64,000 nucleotides of DNA from Methanobacteriales archaeon HGW-Methanobacteriales-1. Its GTDB lineage: Archaea; Methanobacteriota; Methanobacteria; Methanobacteriales; Methanobacteriaceae. A program made the position numbers and the translations under genes. Under the pieces are notes generated by a model. That model worked only from the letters and a program-made list of their open reading frames with translations, ran no database searches and was not told the origin of the DNA. The stretch lies in assembly GCA_002839705.1 (NCBI GenBank), contig PGYO01000005.1, forward strand, positions 124,001 through 188,000. Reading direction: 5' to 3'. Shown here one piece after another: positions 27,109-37,821 of this stretch (within the stretch, counting starts at the first letter, position 1; each line of letters starts with the position of its first letter).

Positions 27109-27660
27109 ATGCGGGGTAATGAAAATTCTACAGAAAATAATCTGGAAAATGCTAAAAATAAAATTTTAGGTATGCTAGATGAATATTCTTTGAAAGAAAT
27201 TTCAGACACAGTATTTGAAGAAGTCAAGGTCCTTACTAAAAGTAGAAATTGTTATGTGGCTTTTGTTGATCCAGAAAATAAGGACAGTGTAGGTATTTCA
27301 TTTTCTCACCTAACAATGGGATGCCAGTACTACGCGGATTTAGGAGAAGCAAGATTTAAAATTCGAAAGGATGGAACTTATGGTGGCCTTTTAGGATATT
27401 CTCTGGACACTGGAGAATCATTTTTTACTCACAATCCTAAAAATCACCCGGCAGCTCATGGTTTGCCTCCAGGACATGAACCTGTAAGTCAGTTTCTTTC
27501 AGTAGCAGTTAAAAATGAAGATAAGATTCTGGGACAGATAGTGGCGGCCAACCCTGAAGAAAATTATTCTTATAAACACCTTAAAATTGCTGAAGAAATA
27601 GCTAATGTGTATTTAACTGTTTTAGAGCAATATTATTCAGGTAAAATTAATATGAGGTAA
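27109..27660 (+). CDS. GAF domain protein
   Basis: Soluble protein of 183 residues. A coiled or helical N-terminus (about 30 residues) is followed by one GAF domain: [13 protein letters not shown] near residue 45, [19 protein letters not shown] near 105, then [18 protein letters not shown] typical of the domain's closing strands. No output domain is present, so it is either a stand-alone sensor or an enzyme of the free-methionine sulfoxide reductase type; the latter's cysteines are not evident. GGAG lies 9 bases before ATG 27109. Confidence 0.8.
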   Translation: MRGNENSTENNLENAKNKILGMLDEYSLKEISDTVFEEVKVLTKSRNCYVAFVDPENKDSVGISFSHLTMGCQYYADLGEARFKIRKDGTYGGLLGYSLDTGESFFTHNPKNHPAAHGLPPGHEPVSQFLSVAVKNEDKILGQIVAANPEENYSYKHLKIAEEIANVYLTVLEQYYSGKINMR

Positions 27661-27695
27661 TATTAAACTTACTAAATCTGGATTTCACAAAAGAT

Positions 27696-27794
27696 TCAAA
27701 CAAAAAGGAAGAATAGCATAATTCCCAGGGCCAGTAAAAAAACCAATATAATCACAATTACTTGAATTAACTTTGTTTTTTCATTTTCATTCAT
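27696..27794 (-). CDS. Very small single-helix membrane protein (32 residues)
   Basis: The frame MNENEKTKLI followed by a hydrophobic stretch of about 20 residues (VIVIILVFLLALGIMLFFLF, read in parts) ends at a TGA. GAGGGA lies just upstream of ATG 27794. The pattern of a charged N-terminus, one membrane span and nothing else is typical of small regulatory membrane proteins. It lies alone in the gap between the GAF gene and the cyclophilin gene. There is no homology evidence. Confidence 0.5.
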   Translation of the reverse strand: MNENEKTKLIQVIVIILVFLLALGIMLFFLFV

Positions 27795-27882
27795 ATAATT
27801 CCCTCTTTTTCTAGTATAGAATTCCTAAAAATAGAATATGAATATAAAATTAAGATTAAAAAATTAATAAAAAAAAGATAGA

Positions 27883-28308
27883 CTATTCTTCAGTAACCCT
27901 TACTTTTTCCATAACATCCTTTTCTTGGATGGAATTGACTACACTCATCCCATTGGTGACTTTACCAAATACAGTATGTACTCCGTCTAGGTGTGGTTGT
28001 GGGGAGTGGGTTATAAAGAACTGGCTTCCTCCAGTGTCTTTACCTGCATGGGCCATGGACATAGCACCTCTAACATGCTTATTTTCGTTTATTTCACATT
28101 TTATGGTGTATCCTGGGCCTCCAGTACCGTTTCCTTTAGGACATCCACCCTGGATAACGAAATCAGGGAGTACTCGGTGGAAAGTTAATCCGTCATAAAA
28201 TCCTTTATTAGCTAGTTCTTCAAAATTGGCCACAGTATTTGGAGCGTCTTCTTCAAACAGAACCAGTTCAATATTTCCTTTTTTAGTTTCAATAACAGCT
28301 TTTTTCAT
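27883..28308 (-). CDS. Peptidyl-prolyl cis-trans isomerase, cyclophilin type
   Basis: Cytoplasmic foldase of 141 residues, the short single-domain form. Family motifs are [27 protein letters not shown] (with the active-site Arg and Phe), [16 protein letters not shown] and [11 protein letters not shown], read in parts. The start is ATG 28308, because AAGGTGA lies 6 bases upstream; a GTG three codons earlier is part of that site. It stands alone. Confidence 0.93.
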   Translation of the reverse strand: MKKAVIETKKGNIELVLFEEDAPNTVANFEELANKGFYDGLTFHRVLPDFVIQGGCPKGNGTGGPGYTIKCEINENKHVRGAMSMAHAGKDTGGSQFFITHSPQPHLDGVHTVFGKVTNGMSVVNSIQEKDVMEKVRVTEE

Positions 28309-28317
28309 TTTATTCAC

Positions 28318-28727
28318 CTTATATCAGATTATATTTACTTAAAATATTTTAATTATTATTTTAGAGTATATGTCGTATGTCTGGACATTTAATATTTTTT
28401 TAATTATTTTCACAACTTATATGGATTGTTTATTTTAATAAAAATATTTTATATTTATGGATAATACTAGCAAGAAAATTATAGCAGCACTTATTAATAA
28501 GCGAAACCAATTAAATATAAAATTGCCGGTTACAAATGGCATTTAAAAATTTGTGGCAAGTTCCTAATTAATATAATGGGCTAAGTAACGAAGTGAATTA
28601 AAAGTAATATGTCAATTATATATTACTAAATAACTTTAAATCCAGCTTAAGTTCAATTAACAGATTATTCAATAATAAAATAGGCAATACCATTTAATTA
28701 GTTTTAATTTAAGAATATCAGGGTGAT
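28318..28727. promoter_or_regulatory. Intergenic region with a probable argD promoter
   Basis: 410 bases between divergent genes. ATTATATATTAC at about 28615-28626 is a good TATA candidate for argD, giving a leader of roughly 85 bases. Apart from this I see AT-rich sequence without open frames or RNA genes. Confidence 0.4.
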
Positions 28728-28730
28728 ATG

Positions 28731-29906
28731 ATGAATACTCAGGAGATTATGGATTTAGATAAAAAATTCGTCATGCAAACTTACGGTCGCCAGCCTTTGG
28801 CTCTTTCGCATGGAAAAGGAGCTGAAGTGTGGGATGTAGAAGGAAAATCCTACTTGGACTGTTTTGCAGGAGTGGCAGTGAACAATATAGGCCATGCCCA
28901 TCCTAAAGTGGCTTTGGCTATATGTCACCAGGCCCAGAGAATGATTCACTGTTCCAATGTCTACTACACTCAGGAACAGGCAGAATTAGCCCAGTTACTT
29001 ACTCAAGTATCTCCCCATGATAGAGTATTCTTTGCCAATAGTGGCGCTGAGGCCAATGAAGGAGCCATAAAATTGGCCCGAAAATACACAGGAAAAGGCG
29101 AGATCATATCCACAGATAATTCTTTTCACGGACGTACTCTGGCCACAGTAACTGCTACTGGTCAGGATAAATATAAGGAACCATTTAAACCACTCCCTGG
29201 GGGATTTAAACATGTTCCTTATGGTGATATACAGGCCATGGTTGATGCTATAAGTGAAGAAACGGCAGCAATTATCTTGGAACCTATTCAGGGTGAAGGT
29301 GGAGTAATTGTACCTCCAGAAGGCTATCTGCAGAATGTACAAAATATTTGCCGCCAGAGAGATGTTTTATTGATTATGGATGAAATTCAGACGGGTTTTG
29401 GCCGTACTGGGGAAATGTTCGCTTCTACTTTATTTGGAGTGGAACCAGATATAACCACCATAGCCAAGGCCATGGGTGGCGGATATCCAATTGGAGCCAT
29501 ACTAGCCAATGAGAGAATAGCTTCTGCATTTGAACCGGGAGATCATGGATCAACATTTGGGGGGAATCCATTGGGTTGTGCTGCTGCTAAGGCTGCCATT
29601 GAGGTCATACTAGATGAAAATCTGGTTCACCAATCTCAAGAATTAGGGGCTTACTTTAAAGCAAATCTGGAAGAGATGGCTTCTAAATATGAAATTGTAA
29701 AAGAAGTACGGGGTAAAGGCCTTATGATAGGCATAGAACTCACTAAAAACTGTGGGGATGTGGTTATTGAGGCTCGGGAGCAAGGTGTTCTAGTAAACTG
29801 CGCTGCAGATACAGTAGTTCGATTATTGCCTCCATTAATAATTACTAAAGAACAGTTAGATGTAGTGGTAAATGTTTTGGATGCGGCTCTAGCTAAAATG
29901 TCTTAA
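28731..29906 (+). CDS. argD: Acetylornithine aminotransferase
   Basis: PLP enzyme of 391 residues making N-acetylornithine in arginine synthesis; in many prokaryotes it also serves lysine synthesis as LL-diaminopimelate precursor aminotransferase. Class-III signatures: [19 protein letters not shown] (about residue 100), [23 protein letters not shown] (about 215) and [14 protein letters not shown] with the PLP lysine (about 245). ATG 28731 follows GGTGAT by 3 bases; the ATG one codon earlier touches that site. lysA and dapF lie 1.2 kb downstream. Confidence 0.93.
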   Translation: MNTQEIMDLDKKFVMQTYGRQPLALSHGKGAEVWDVEGKSYLDCFAGVAVNNIGHAHPKVALAICHQAQRMIHCSNVYYTQEQAELAQLLTQVSPHDRVFFANSGAEANEGAIKLARKYTGKGEIISTDNSFHGRTLATVTATGQDKYKEPFKPLPGGFKHVPYGDIQAMVDAISEETAAIILEPIQGEGGVIVPPEGYLQNVQNICRQRDVLLIMDEIQTGFGRTGEMFASTLFGVEPDITTIAKAMGGGYPIGAILANERIASAFEPGDHGSTFGGNPLGCAAAKAAIEVILDENLVHQSQELGAYFKANLEEMASKYEIVKEVRGKGLMIGIELTKNCGDVVIEAREQGVLVNCAADTVVRLLPPLIITKEQLDVVVNVLDAALAKMS

Positions 29907-30016
29907 AACATTTTTTAATTTAATTCTTATTTTAGTTTTCTAGTTTTTACTATTAATTACTAACTAAGTATTCTTGAATATTTTAAAAAAGAATAAAAAT
30001 GAATAAATTTACTTGA

Positions 30017-30418
30017 TTAAATATCTTTTTCTTCTAAAAAGCTTTCAAACCAGTTAGATAACTTTAAAGCCTTTATTTTGTCTAAATTTGCCCATTTAAA
30101 ATCAGTGTGTTCGTCGCTGATTTTTAAATCTCCAGAATTCACTTCTACAGTCATTATTACATGCACGGAGTGTATGTGGGGAAGATCCTGCTGAGCTATA
30201 CCCACTGCCCGATTCAGGGAGATATCTAAATTGGTTTCTTCTTTAATCTCTCTTATCATGGCATCATCAAAAGATTCTTCGGGTTCTACCTTACCTCCTG
30301 GAAGTTCCCAACATTGGGGATTACTTCGAGAATCAGGGGCACGTTTTAAAATAAGAATATTTGCATCTGAATCTTTTATTATGGCTCTAACTACCAGTCC
30401 AAATGGTTTATCTGTCAT
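30017..30418 (-). CDS. Nudix hydrolase
   Basis: Protein of 133 residues with a complete Nudix box, GGKVEPEESFDDAMIREIKEETNLDI (read in parts, about residues 41-66), including the REIKEET metal-binding helix. The sequence before it, LILKRAPDSRSNPQCWELPGG, resembles MutT-type dNTP or ADP-sugar hydrolases. AAGGAG precedes ATG 30418. The substrate is not evident. Monocistronic. Confidence 0.9.
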   Translation of the reverse strand: MTDKPFGLVVRAIIKDSDANILILKRAPDSRSNPQCWELPGGKVEPEESFDDAMIREIKEETNLDISLNRAVGIAQQDLPHIHSVHVIMTVEVNSGDLKISDEHTDFKWANLDKIKALKLSNWFESFLEEKDI

Positions 30419-30622
30419 TTTACTCTCCTTCGAGTTTACTAATAATAAAATGGGACAACGATTGTTTAATCATAAAAATCCCTAATTTTAAATGTCCTAT
30501 TTTTTAAAATCATTAACTTATTTTTATTTTTCTTGCTTATTTATGCTATTTTCCTTTGGATTTTTACATATTACTATTTTTTTTAAATAATTTATACTTT
30601 AAATTGTGGTTGAATTTTATAA

Positions 30623-30877
30623 AATGCCGCTAAAAGACTGACTCAAGGAAAACCCGAAGAATTGCTTTGCGAAGCCCAGAAAAATGTATTTATAGCAACT
30701 ACTCAATGGTGTTTATGCTGTTAAATCATTGGGAATAGATTCCTGTATTGTTCAGGGTTTTGATCCAGAGGCATTGCTAGGATTTTGAAATTACCTGAGA
30801 ATATGGTGTCTAAAGTACTTATTGTTTTAGAATATGCTCTAGAAGAACCATCAGCAAAAATTAGATTCCCTAAATAA
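30623..30877 (+). pseudogene. Relic of a nitroreductase-family gene
   Basis: A C-terminal fragment scattered over two frames: AAKRLTQGKPEELLCEAQKNVF, then (shifted) NGVYAVKSLGIDSCIVQGFDPEALL, then (shifted back) ILKLPENMVSKVLIVLEYALEEPSAKIRFPK and a stop (each read in parts). The order and wording match the second half of nitroreductases (GIDSC-x-x-x-GFDPEAL, LPEN, EEPS-K-R-P). The first half with the FMN-binding start is absent, and at least two shifts are present. No promoter or ribosome binding site. Confidence 0.75.
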
Positions 30878-31106
30878 GAAATAATGCTTTAATTAATTAA
30901 CTACTTATTTTTATTTTCCATTTTTTTAGCATTATTTTCAATGCTATTTTAGCTTTAAGATTCATTAGATGTATTTTATGCACAATAACCTTTCTTCATT
31001 ACTCTATCTAAATCGTCTAAATATTCATTTAATTACTTTTATAAATTTAAATAAAATGAACAATAGAAAGTTGATGTTAACTTAAGTTTATTTGGAGGAT
31101 TTATAG

Positions 31107-32393
31107 ATGGTTTTCGATTTAGAAATTAGCGAAAAAGGCAATCTAAGTATTGGCGGTGCCGACGCTACAGAGATTGTCCAGGAGTATGGAACTCCTTTAT
31201 ATGTTATAGATGAGAATAAAGTGCGAGAAAATTACCGTCGAGTTTACGAGGCTTTTTCCAAGCATTATGATGATTTTCAAATATTTTACGCCTGCAAGGC
31301 CAATACCAATCTTTCTGTGCTGCGTATTTTAGAACAAGAAGGTAGTGGCATAGATGCAGTATCTCCTGGGGAAATTTATACTTCTTTACTCACTGGATTT
31401 GATCCTCAAAGAATCCTTTACACTGGAAACAATGTAAAAAATGAAGAAATGGAGTTTGCCATAGAAAGCGGTGTTAGATTAAATGTGGATTCTGTTTCTC
31501 AGCTTAAAAGACTGGCCAAAATCGTGGATCCTAAAGGTTTTAAAATATCTTTCCGGGTAAATCCTATGGTAGGGGCTGGCCACCATGAACACTGTATCAC
31601 TGGTGGAGAAATGAGTAAATTCGGTATAATGGAAAAAGAAGCTGTTGAAGTTTATAAATTAGCTAAAGAGCTTGGATTTGATCCGGTAGGTATCCACACC
31701 CATATTGGATCAGGTATTCTGGACCCAGAACCATTTAAATTAGCAGTAACCACACTCATGGATATTGCTGGGGACATTGCCAAAAATGCTGGAGTTAAAT
31801 TTGAATTTATAGACTTTGGTGGGGGATTAGGAATTCCTTATACTCCTGAAGAGGATATACTGGATATTGAAACCTTTGCCAAAGAAATCATGGATTTATT
31901 CAAGGAAAAATTGGCCCAATACAACCTGGGAAAACCAACCATGTGCATAGAACCTGGAAGATATATTGTAGGGGATGCTTCTTACTTACTGGCCAAAGTA
32001 AACACGGTAAAACAGAGCTATCGTAAATTTGTAGGGGTAGATGCGGGATTCAATACTTTGTTGCGCCCGGCCATGTATGGTTCATATCACCACATAGTAG
32101 TAGCTAACAAACCTCAAGCAGAATCAGTAGAAGAAATAGACGTCGCTGGAAATGTATGTGAATCAGGAGACCTTTTTGCCAGAGATAGACCTCTTCCAGA
32201 GATAGAAGAAGGAGATCTAATTGCTATTATGAATGCCGGAGCCTATGCCTTTTCTATGGCTTCTCAATACAATTCACGGCCAAGACCGGCAGAAGTGCTG
32301 GTAAAAGATGGTGAAACTGATTTAATAAGGGAAAGAGAATCCATTGCTGATGTTTTAAATAAACAAATCCTTCCTGCAAGACTTTTAAAATAA
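31107..32393 (+). CDS. lysA: Diaminopimelate decarboxylase
   Basis: PLP enzyme of 428 residues converting meso-diaminopimelate to lysine. The PLP lysine is in FYACKANTN near residue 64; HIGSGI near 206 and [10 protein letters not shown] near 240 bind the cofactor phosphate; CESGD near 352 contains the active-site cysteine. GGAGG precedes ATG 31107. dapF follows after 39 bases, so the last two steps of lysine synthesis form one operon. Confidence 0.96.
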   Translation: MVFDLEISEKGNLSIGGADATEIVQEYGTPLYVIDENKVRENYRRVYEAFSKHYDDFQIFYACKANTNLSVLRILEQEGSGIDAVSPGEIYTSLLTGFDPQRILYTGNNVKNEEMEFAIESGVRLNVDSVSQLKRLAKIVDPKGFKISFRVNPMVGAGHHEHCITGGEMSKFGIMEKEAVEVYKLAKELGFDPVGIHTHIGSGILDPEPFKLAVTTLMDIAGDIAKNAGVKFEFIDFGGGLGIPYTPEEDILDIETFAKEIMDLFKEKLAQYNLGKPTMCIEPGRYIVGDASYLLAKVNTVKQSYRKFVGVDAGFNTLLRPAMYGSYHHIVVANKPQAESVEEIDVAGNVCESGDLFARDRPLPEIEEGDLIAIMNAGAYAFSMASQYNSRPRPAEVLVKDGETDLIRERESIADVLNKQILPARLLK

Positions 32394-32432
32394 TATAAAA
32401 TATAGGATAATTTGTTATTGGGAGATTATAAA

Positions 32433-33305
32433 ATGAGTAAAATTAACATTTTATTTTCTAAAATGCACGGCCTCGGAAACGATTACGTGGTAATTGATGA
32501 GAGCGAGAGAGTATGTGTTAGTGAAGATAAAAAAAGCGAACTTGTGACGGAATTATGCCGCAGAGGCTTCTCAGTAGGAGCAGATGGAGTAATATTTGTA
32601 GCTCCGGCTACTGGAGAAGGAGATATAAAATTCCGTATATTCAATGCAGATGGTAGTGAAGCTGAGATGTGTGGAAATGGTATAAGATGTTTTTCCAAGT
32701 TTGTTTATGATAATGGGATTATTCGCAAGGAAAAAATAGATGTAGAAACCCTAGCTGGCATTAAAACAGTTGAGATGACTCTTTCGGATGGAAAAGTTGA
32801 ATCTTGCAGGGTTAACATGGGTAAAGCCACATTTAACACATGTGAAATCCCTATGGATGTGGCAGAAGATGAATTTGTAGATGAATTCCTCAAGGTAGAA
32901 GGACAACCCATGCAGATGACAGCTTTAAGTGTGGGAAATCCTCACTCAGTTATATTCGTAGATGATGCTGGTGAAATTGACCTTGATAAATGGGGCCCGG
33001 CCATTGAGAATCATCCATCATTTCCCCAAAGAACCAATGTGCACTTTGTAGAAGTGGTTTCTCCTAAAGAAATAATCATGACTACTTGGGAACGAGGAGC
33101 AGGCCCTACTTTGGCATGTGGCACTGGAGCTACTTCTTGTGTCATTGCAGGTAATAAACTGGAAAAATTAGCAGAAAGCGTACTGGTGCACTTACCTGGT
33201 GGAGAACTCCAAATTGATGTTTATTCTGAGGAAAGCGAATTAGGGGCCTTTATGGAAGGAGATGCAGTTTTAGTATTTGATGGAATAATGGTTATGGATG
33301 ATTAA
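32433..33305 (+). CDS. dapF: Diaminopimelate epimerase
   Basis: Enzyme of 290 residues converting LL- to meso-diaminopimelate without a cofactor. Both active-site cysteines are seen in their motifs: EMCGNGIRC near residue 76 and [10 protein letters not shown] near 230. HGLGNDYVV at the N-terminus and GNPHSV are also conserved. ATG 32433 has GGGAG 7 bases upstream; the TTG at 32412 has none. It ends 7 bases from the convergent histidine kinase gene. Confidence 0.96.
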   Translation: MSKINILFSKMHGLGNDYVVIDESERVCVSEDKKSELVTELCRRGFSVGADGVIFVAPATGEGDIKFRIFNADGSEAEMCGNGIRCFSKFVYDNGIIRKEKIDVETLAGIKTVEMTLSDGKVESCRVNMGKATFNTCEIPMDVAEDEFVDEFLKVEGQPMQMTALSVGNPHSVIFVDDAGEIDLDKWGPAIENHPSFPQRTNVHFVEVVSPKEIIMTTWERGAGPTLACGTGATSCVIAGNKLEKLAESVLVHLPGGELQIDVYSEESELGAFMEGDAVLVFDGIMVMDD

Positions 33306-33312
33306 ATTTACT

Positions 33313-35685
33313 TTAACCATTAAATTCTTTTTTATAGCACAACTCTTTAAAATTAATAATAAAACAAGGGCCTGAATTTTTAACCAGTTTTATCTCACCA
33401 TCAAGCTGATTAACCAGACTATTTATTAATTGCATTCCCAAAGTTTCAGTATTTCTGAAATCAATTTCTTCGGGAAACCCTACACCATCATCACAAATTT
33501 TTAAAATATATTCTTCGTTTTTAGGAGCCATTTGTATTTTTATGTTTCCTTTAGAATCTTTAAAACCATGTTTTAGGCTGTTGGATATTAATTCATTTAT
33601 CATTAATCCGCAGGGAATAGCGGTTTCTATATTTAAATAAACATTTTTAATGTTGATATGCATTTTTACATTGCCTGGAATTTCGATATAGCTATTTATA
33701 AGACTTTTTGCCAGATTTTCTACATATTCTCCAAAATCAATACGATTTAGACTGCTGGAGCCATATAATTTCTCGTGAATCAGGGCCATAGATCGTACAC
33801 GATTCTGGCTTCCAATAAAAACGTCTTGAGTTACATCATCTTCAATATACTGGCTTTGTAGATTCAATAAACTGGAAATTATCTGTAGATTATTTTTAAC
33901 CCGGTGGTGAATTTCCCTTAGAAGTACTTTCTTTTCTTCTAAAGATTCCAAGATTTTGTTTTCATTTCCAACTTTTTGCAAGGCAAGAGTGTAAAAATCA
34001 GCCAGCCTTTCCAAAGCTTCCATATCATTTTGGGTGTAATCTTTTTTAGAATTGGAAACTGCAATTTGACCTACATTTATTCCATCATTTAAAACAGGAA
34101 CTGAAAGAAATCTATCGATATTTAGCTTTCCTTTGATATTTTTAAATAAATGGTGCTTAGATGCGTTATTCGTGAAAAAACCTTCTTTTTTATCCAGGCT
34201 GGGGCTCATTAAACTACCGTACTCATTTTCACCCGTTCTGATTAGGGGTTTGGAAAAATAATAGTTATCGGGGATAGGTGGTATCATAGAAAGAATCAAC
34301 ATATTTTTAGTTTCAGGAATTATCTCACCTACAAAACCGGATTTACTCTCGGTCAACTCCATGGCCTGGGTCAAAATAACATATGCAATATCTTTCAAGC
34401 TGGTTTGGGAAGAAACTAATGGTGCATAAATTTTATTTAAGGATTCATTCACTTTTAATTCCCATTTTAAACGATTAATAGCACTATTTCTTTCACTCAC
34501 ATCCATTAGGGACAGTAATGTTTTTTGAGCACCGGGAATTATGCTGGCGGTCGTAAAAACATCTTTATAATTTTGCTCATGGTCTAGAAACTTGAATTCA
34601 TAGTTCCTGGGAACTGAATCTGGATCCATAAATCTTTGAGATTGATAGCGGCCCATTATTTTCTGGTAATTGGGATGTACAAATGAATTACACTTTAACT
34701 TACCTTCAATTTCTTCTTTGGGAAGTCCATAAATCTTTGAGAATTCGGAATTAACCAGGGAAATTGTTTTATCCTTTTCAATAATAACTGATGCTGTACC
34801 TGTATTTTCAAAAATAGTTCTATAATAATGCTCAGTTTCATTTAAATATTTCTCAGTCTTTTTTTGATGACTTAAATCTCTAGTAGTTACTATAAAATAC
34901 TGAAATTCGCCCTTTGAATCTCTAACGGAATTGGTTTTCGATTCAACCCACAAGTAAGTACCATCTTTTTTTATTAATCTATGTTCTAAACTGGCTATTT
35001 TATTTTTAGAACAAAGATATTTTTGTTTTTGCTTAATTAAATCTTGATCAGAGGGAGGTATTATATTATAAACGTTTTTTCCTGTTAATTCCTCTGAAGA
35101 GTATCCCAGGAGTTTTTTAATATAGGGGGATATATAGGTACATATTCCTTCATAGTCATGGGTACATATTATCTCCGTAGCATTATCTGCCAATAGGCGA
35201 TATTTTTCCTTTTCTTGGGATAGTATCTGCTCTGTTTTTTTCTCTTTAGTTATATTTCTTAAAAATATGGAAATTTCATGGGAATTAGGGATTATTCTAA
35301 AATAATACCATGTTTCATGGGGGGGTTCTCCAAAAAAAGCATCAAAACAAACTATTCTTTTGTTTTCAACTGATTCGTAATATTTTTCTTCAAAAAAAGA
35401 TCCTTTTATCCGAGGGAATGCCTCAAAAATATCCATTCCCAAAATTTCGTGCCGTCCTCTTTTTAAAATCTCCTCAGCAGCACTATTAAAATAAACAACT
35501 CTCATTTCTGCGTCTACAGAAACAAATCCATCACTGGTGCTTTCTAAAATTTTTTTTATTCTCTCTTCAGCCCCTATAAGGGCGTCACGAGATTGTCTCT
35601 CCCTTAATTGAAGATTGTAAACTCTTTCTTTTAATTTATTTATTTCTTGATGTGCATCTTCAAGATCAAAGGGATTATATGGAAT
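33313..35685 (-). CDS. PAS-PAS-PAS-GAF sensor histidine kinase, apparent AUU start
   Basis: Cytoplasmic sensor kinase of 790 residues: a short coiled region, PAS domains at about 50-170, 170-290 and 290-410, a GAF domain at about 425-580, then a HisKA_2/HATPase domain with the phospho-acceptor box [13 protein letters not shown] box [13 protein letters not shown] and G box DDGVGFP. No membrane helix. The first ATG (35505) lies inside the first PAS domain. The frame continues to ATT 35685, which has AGAGGTGG 4 bases upstream and no ATG, GTG or TTG between. An AUU start is therefore the best reading. No response regulator gene is nearby. Confidence 0.87.
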   Translation of the reverse strand: MPYNPFDLEDAHQEINKLKERVYNLQLRERQSRDALIGAEERIKKILESTSDGFVSVDAEMRVVYFNSAAEEILKRGRHEILGMDIFEAFPRIKGSFFEEKYYESVENKRIVCFDAFFGEPPHETWYYFRIIPNSHEISIFLRNITKEKKTEQILSQEKEKYRLLADNATEIICTHDYEGICTYISPYIKKLLGYSSEELTGKNVYNIIPPSDQDLIKQKQKYLCSKNKIASLEHRLIKKDGTYLWVESKTNSVRDSKGEFQYFIVTTRDLSHQKKTEKYLNETEHYYRTIFENTGTASVIIEKDKTISLVNSEFSKIYGLPKEEIEGKLKCNSFVHPNYQKIMGRYQSQRFMDPDSVPRNYEFKFLDHEQNYKDVFTTASIIPGAQKTLLSLMDVSERNSAINRLKWELKVNESLNKIYAPLVSSQTSLKDIAYVILTQAMELTESKSGFVGEIIPETKNMLILSMIPPIPDNYYFSKPLIRTGENEYGSLMSPSLDKKEGFFTNNASKHHLFKNIKGKLNIDRFLSVPVLNDGINVGQIAVSNSKKDYTQNDMEALERLADFYTLALQKVGNENKILESLEEKKVLLREIHHRVKNNLQIISSLLNLQSQYIEDDVTQDVFIGSQNRVRSMALIHEKLYGSSSLNRIDFGEYVENLAKSLINSYIEIPGNVKMHINIKNVYLNIETAIPCGLMINELISNSLKHGFKDSKGNIKIQMAPKNEEYILKICDDGVGFPEEIDFRNTETLGMQLINSLVNQLDGEIKLVKNSGPCFIINFKELCYKKEFNG

Positions 35686-35996
35686 AAAACCACCTCTAAG
35701 AGTGAAATAAGGAATTAAAATTATTATTTATTCATTATTTCTTATTTTGTGATAAATAATAATTGATAAGAAGTTAATATAAATATTTATAAATTAATCT
35801 CTAAAGTGAGGTTTATAAGTAATAATAAATTCTTCAGAAAACAATTAAATAACTAGGCTAAAGTATAATAATAAATTAATTTTACAGCATAATTATATCA
35901 TTAAATAGTTGGGATGGCAAAAAGGAACTTATTGGTTAATAATATTGATTACAACTAATTAATATCACATTTTTTTAATAAGGGGTTCTTAACTAG
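35686..35996. other. Intergenic region between divergent genes
   Basis: About 310 AT-rich bases. It holds the ribosome binding site of the kinase (35690-35697) and presumably two promoters, but no open frame or repeat that I recognise. Confidence 0.5.
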
Positions 35997-36641
35997 ATGT
36001 ATGAAACTAAAATACAGAGCAAGATCACAGAGGCCCAGATAATCATAGATGGTTTTTTAGATATTTTAAGAGAAAATGATTCTGAAATGGGGCTTAAAAT
36101 ATGTCAAGAAAAAGAGCTGACCCTGTATTATAAAAAAATGAGCAGTATAATTAAATATATGGGACGCATGGATCCGCCATGGGAATTTAGAATTGCCCAC
36201 CCCGGAATTATTCTGGCATTGACCAATTACCGCTCGGCCATAATGGAACTGCTTAATTACTGTCAGGATAAGGATCAAAAGCACCTGGAATTTATGCTTA
36301 ATTTAATGGAGCAAGGTTGTCACCTAATGGAAGAAAATGAGCACCATATGTTGAAAATGAATCCTGAAGACGGAAAAGTGAGGGAAGAAAGATTCAAAAA
36401 CAAATGCTTTATTGCCACTGTGGCCTACGGAAATTTTAATGCTCCGGAAGTTATTACTTTAAGAAATTTCAGGGACCATTACCTTCTTAAAAGAATGTGG
36501 GGTCGGTTTTTGGTTGAAATTTATTACCAAATCAGCCCTTCAGTCGCTAAATATTTAGAAAATCATTCTAAATTATCTAATTACACCAAGAAATGTTTAA
36601 ACAATCTTTTAAAATATATTAACCGACAAAATAGGTATTAG
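35997..36641 (+). CDS. CFI-box C-terminal domain protein
   Basis: Protein of 214 residues. The first 130 are helical, without recognised motif. The C-terminal part is the CFI box: KCFIATVAYGNFNAPEVITLRNFRD, then GRFLVEIYYQISPSVAKYL (read in parts, about residues 137-190). This domain occurs at the C-terminus of many bacterial and archaeal proteins of unknown role. Here the usual A-A-Y-G-S is V-A-Y-G-N. No membrane helix. It precedes three TPR genes on the same strand; AGGGG lies 12 bases upstream. Confidence 0.75.
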   Translation: MYETKIQSKITEAQIIIDGFLDILRENDSEMGLKICQEKELTLYYKKMSSIIKYMGRMDPPWEFRIAHPGIILALTNYRSAIMELLNYCQDKDQKHLEFMLNLMEQGCHLMEENEHHMLKMNPEDGKVREERFKNKCFIATVAYGNFNAPEVITLRNFRDHYLLKRMWGRFLVEIYYQISPSVAKYLENHSKLSNYTKKCLNNLLKYINRQNRY

Positions 36642-36792
36642 ATAGCAGACTCAAGTATTTATATATATTTAGATGGCTTTATTTTATTTAATATTTTTTT
36701 AAAATTATTTTTAAGAATATTTGTATATTTAAATTATATAGAAAGAAAAAAACTACCAAAAAGGACAAACAATTAAAATCAGGAGAAAAACC

Positions 36793-37461
36793 ATGAAAGA
36801 TAAAGAAAAGTGGGATTACTTTGACCAGGGATTAGATCTGTTTGATGAGGAAGAATACGATAAATCATTAGAATTCTTTGAAAAGGCCTTAAATATGGAT
36901 CCTATCTTTGAAAACGCCATTGCCTATAAATCATTTGCTATCACTGAATTAAAATCCTTGAATGAATCTTTAGAATATATTGAAAGCCAGATAGAAGAAA
37001 ATCCAGATATGGGATCATTATATTATCTTAAGGCCAATGCACTTTCTGATTTAGAACAATTTAAAGAATCAAATGATTATTTTGATATGGCCGTTAAAAA
37101 AGGCTTTGAAGAAGAAATTACTTATTATGCTCGAGCATACAACCATTTAGGGCTAGATGAATGTGACCAAGCCATTCCCTTTTTTGAAAAACATCTGGAA
37201 ATTAATGTGGATGATGTTCAATCATGGTGTGAAATGGGAAATTGCTTAAATTCCCTCTCGAGATTTGAAGATGCCTTAAATTCTGCAAGTAAAGCTATTG
37301 AAATGGATCCGGATTATTATTTGCCTTATTCCTACCAGGGAGTATCCTGGATGGGGCTTGAAGATAATGAAAAGGCATTAAAGTGTTTTCAAAAGGCCTT
37401 GGAACTAAATCCTGGTGATGAAATTTCTATTTTAAATATGGAGAAAATTCTAAAAAAATAG
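36793..37461 (+). CDS. TPR-repeat protein
   Basis: Protein of 222 residues made almost wholly of tetratricopeptide repeats, six by eye, with the pattern A-x-x-x-x-x-x-G-x-x-x-x-A-x-x-x-F-x-x-A-L-x-x-x-P (for example ALKCFQKALELNPGDE at the end). Such superhelices bind partner proteins. There is no signal peptide, so it is cytoplasmic. AGGAGA precedes ATG 36793. It is first of three TPR genes; the other two are closer to each other than to this one. Confidence 0.85.
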   Translation: MKDKEKWDYFDQGLDLFDEEEYDKSLEFFEKALNMDPIFENAIAYKSFAITELKSLNESLEYIESQIEENPDMGSLYYLKANALSDLEQFKESNDYFDMAVKKGFEEEITYYARAYNHLGLDECDQAIPFFEKHLEINVDDVQSWCEMGNCLNSLSRFEDALNSASKAIEMDPDYYLPYSYQGVSWMGLEDNEKALKCFQKALELNPGDEISILNMEKILKK

Positions 37462-37821
37462 AATAAATTCCTGATATTTAAGAAATTTCAGGGATATACT
37501 TTTTAAATCATCTAATTATTTAATTAAACACTTTAATATTCTTATTTTTTTAATAGTATTTAATAAAAAAATAAACTGTAGAATGATATAATTTAAATAG
37601 TAAGATGTATTTTAGATGAATTTAATTAAATTATGCTTAATTTATTTCATATAATAATCCTTGAGTTTTCATTAGTAAGTTTTAATATAATAAAATAGAG
37701 ACTTTACTATTATCTTATTTTGCTGTAACATTTATATTTTCAAACCAGTGAAATTTATACTTTTTATTCAAAAATATCATTTACACATAAAATTTACCAT
37801 ATAATCATAAGGAGAAATAAA
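37462..37821. other. Intergenic region between TPR genes
   Basis: 360 very AT-rich bases without an open frame, RNA gene or clear repeat. The length suggests that the second TPR gene has its own promoter. Confidence 0.5.

Noticed and set aside
28995-29342. Minus-strand frame of 115 codons inside argD
   Set aside because: It lies fully within a well-conserved enzyme gene, has no ribosome binding site and no family features.
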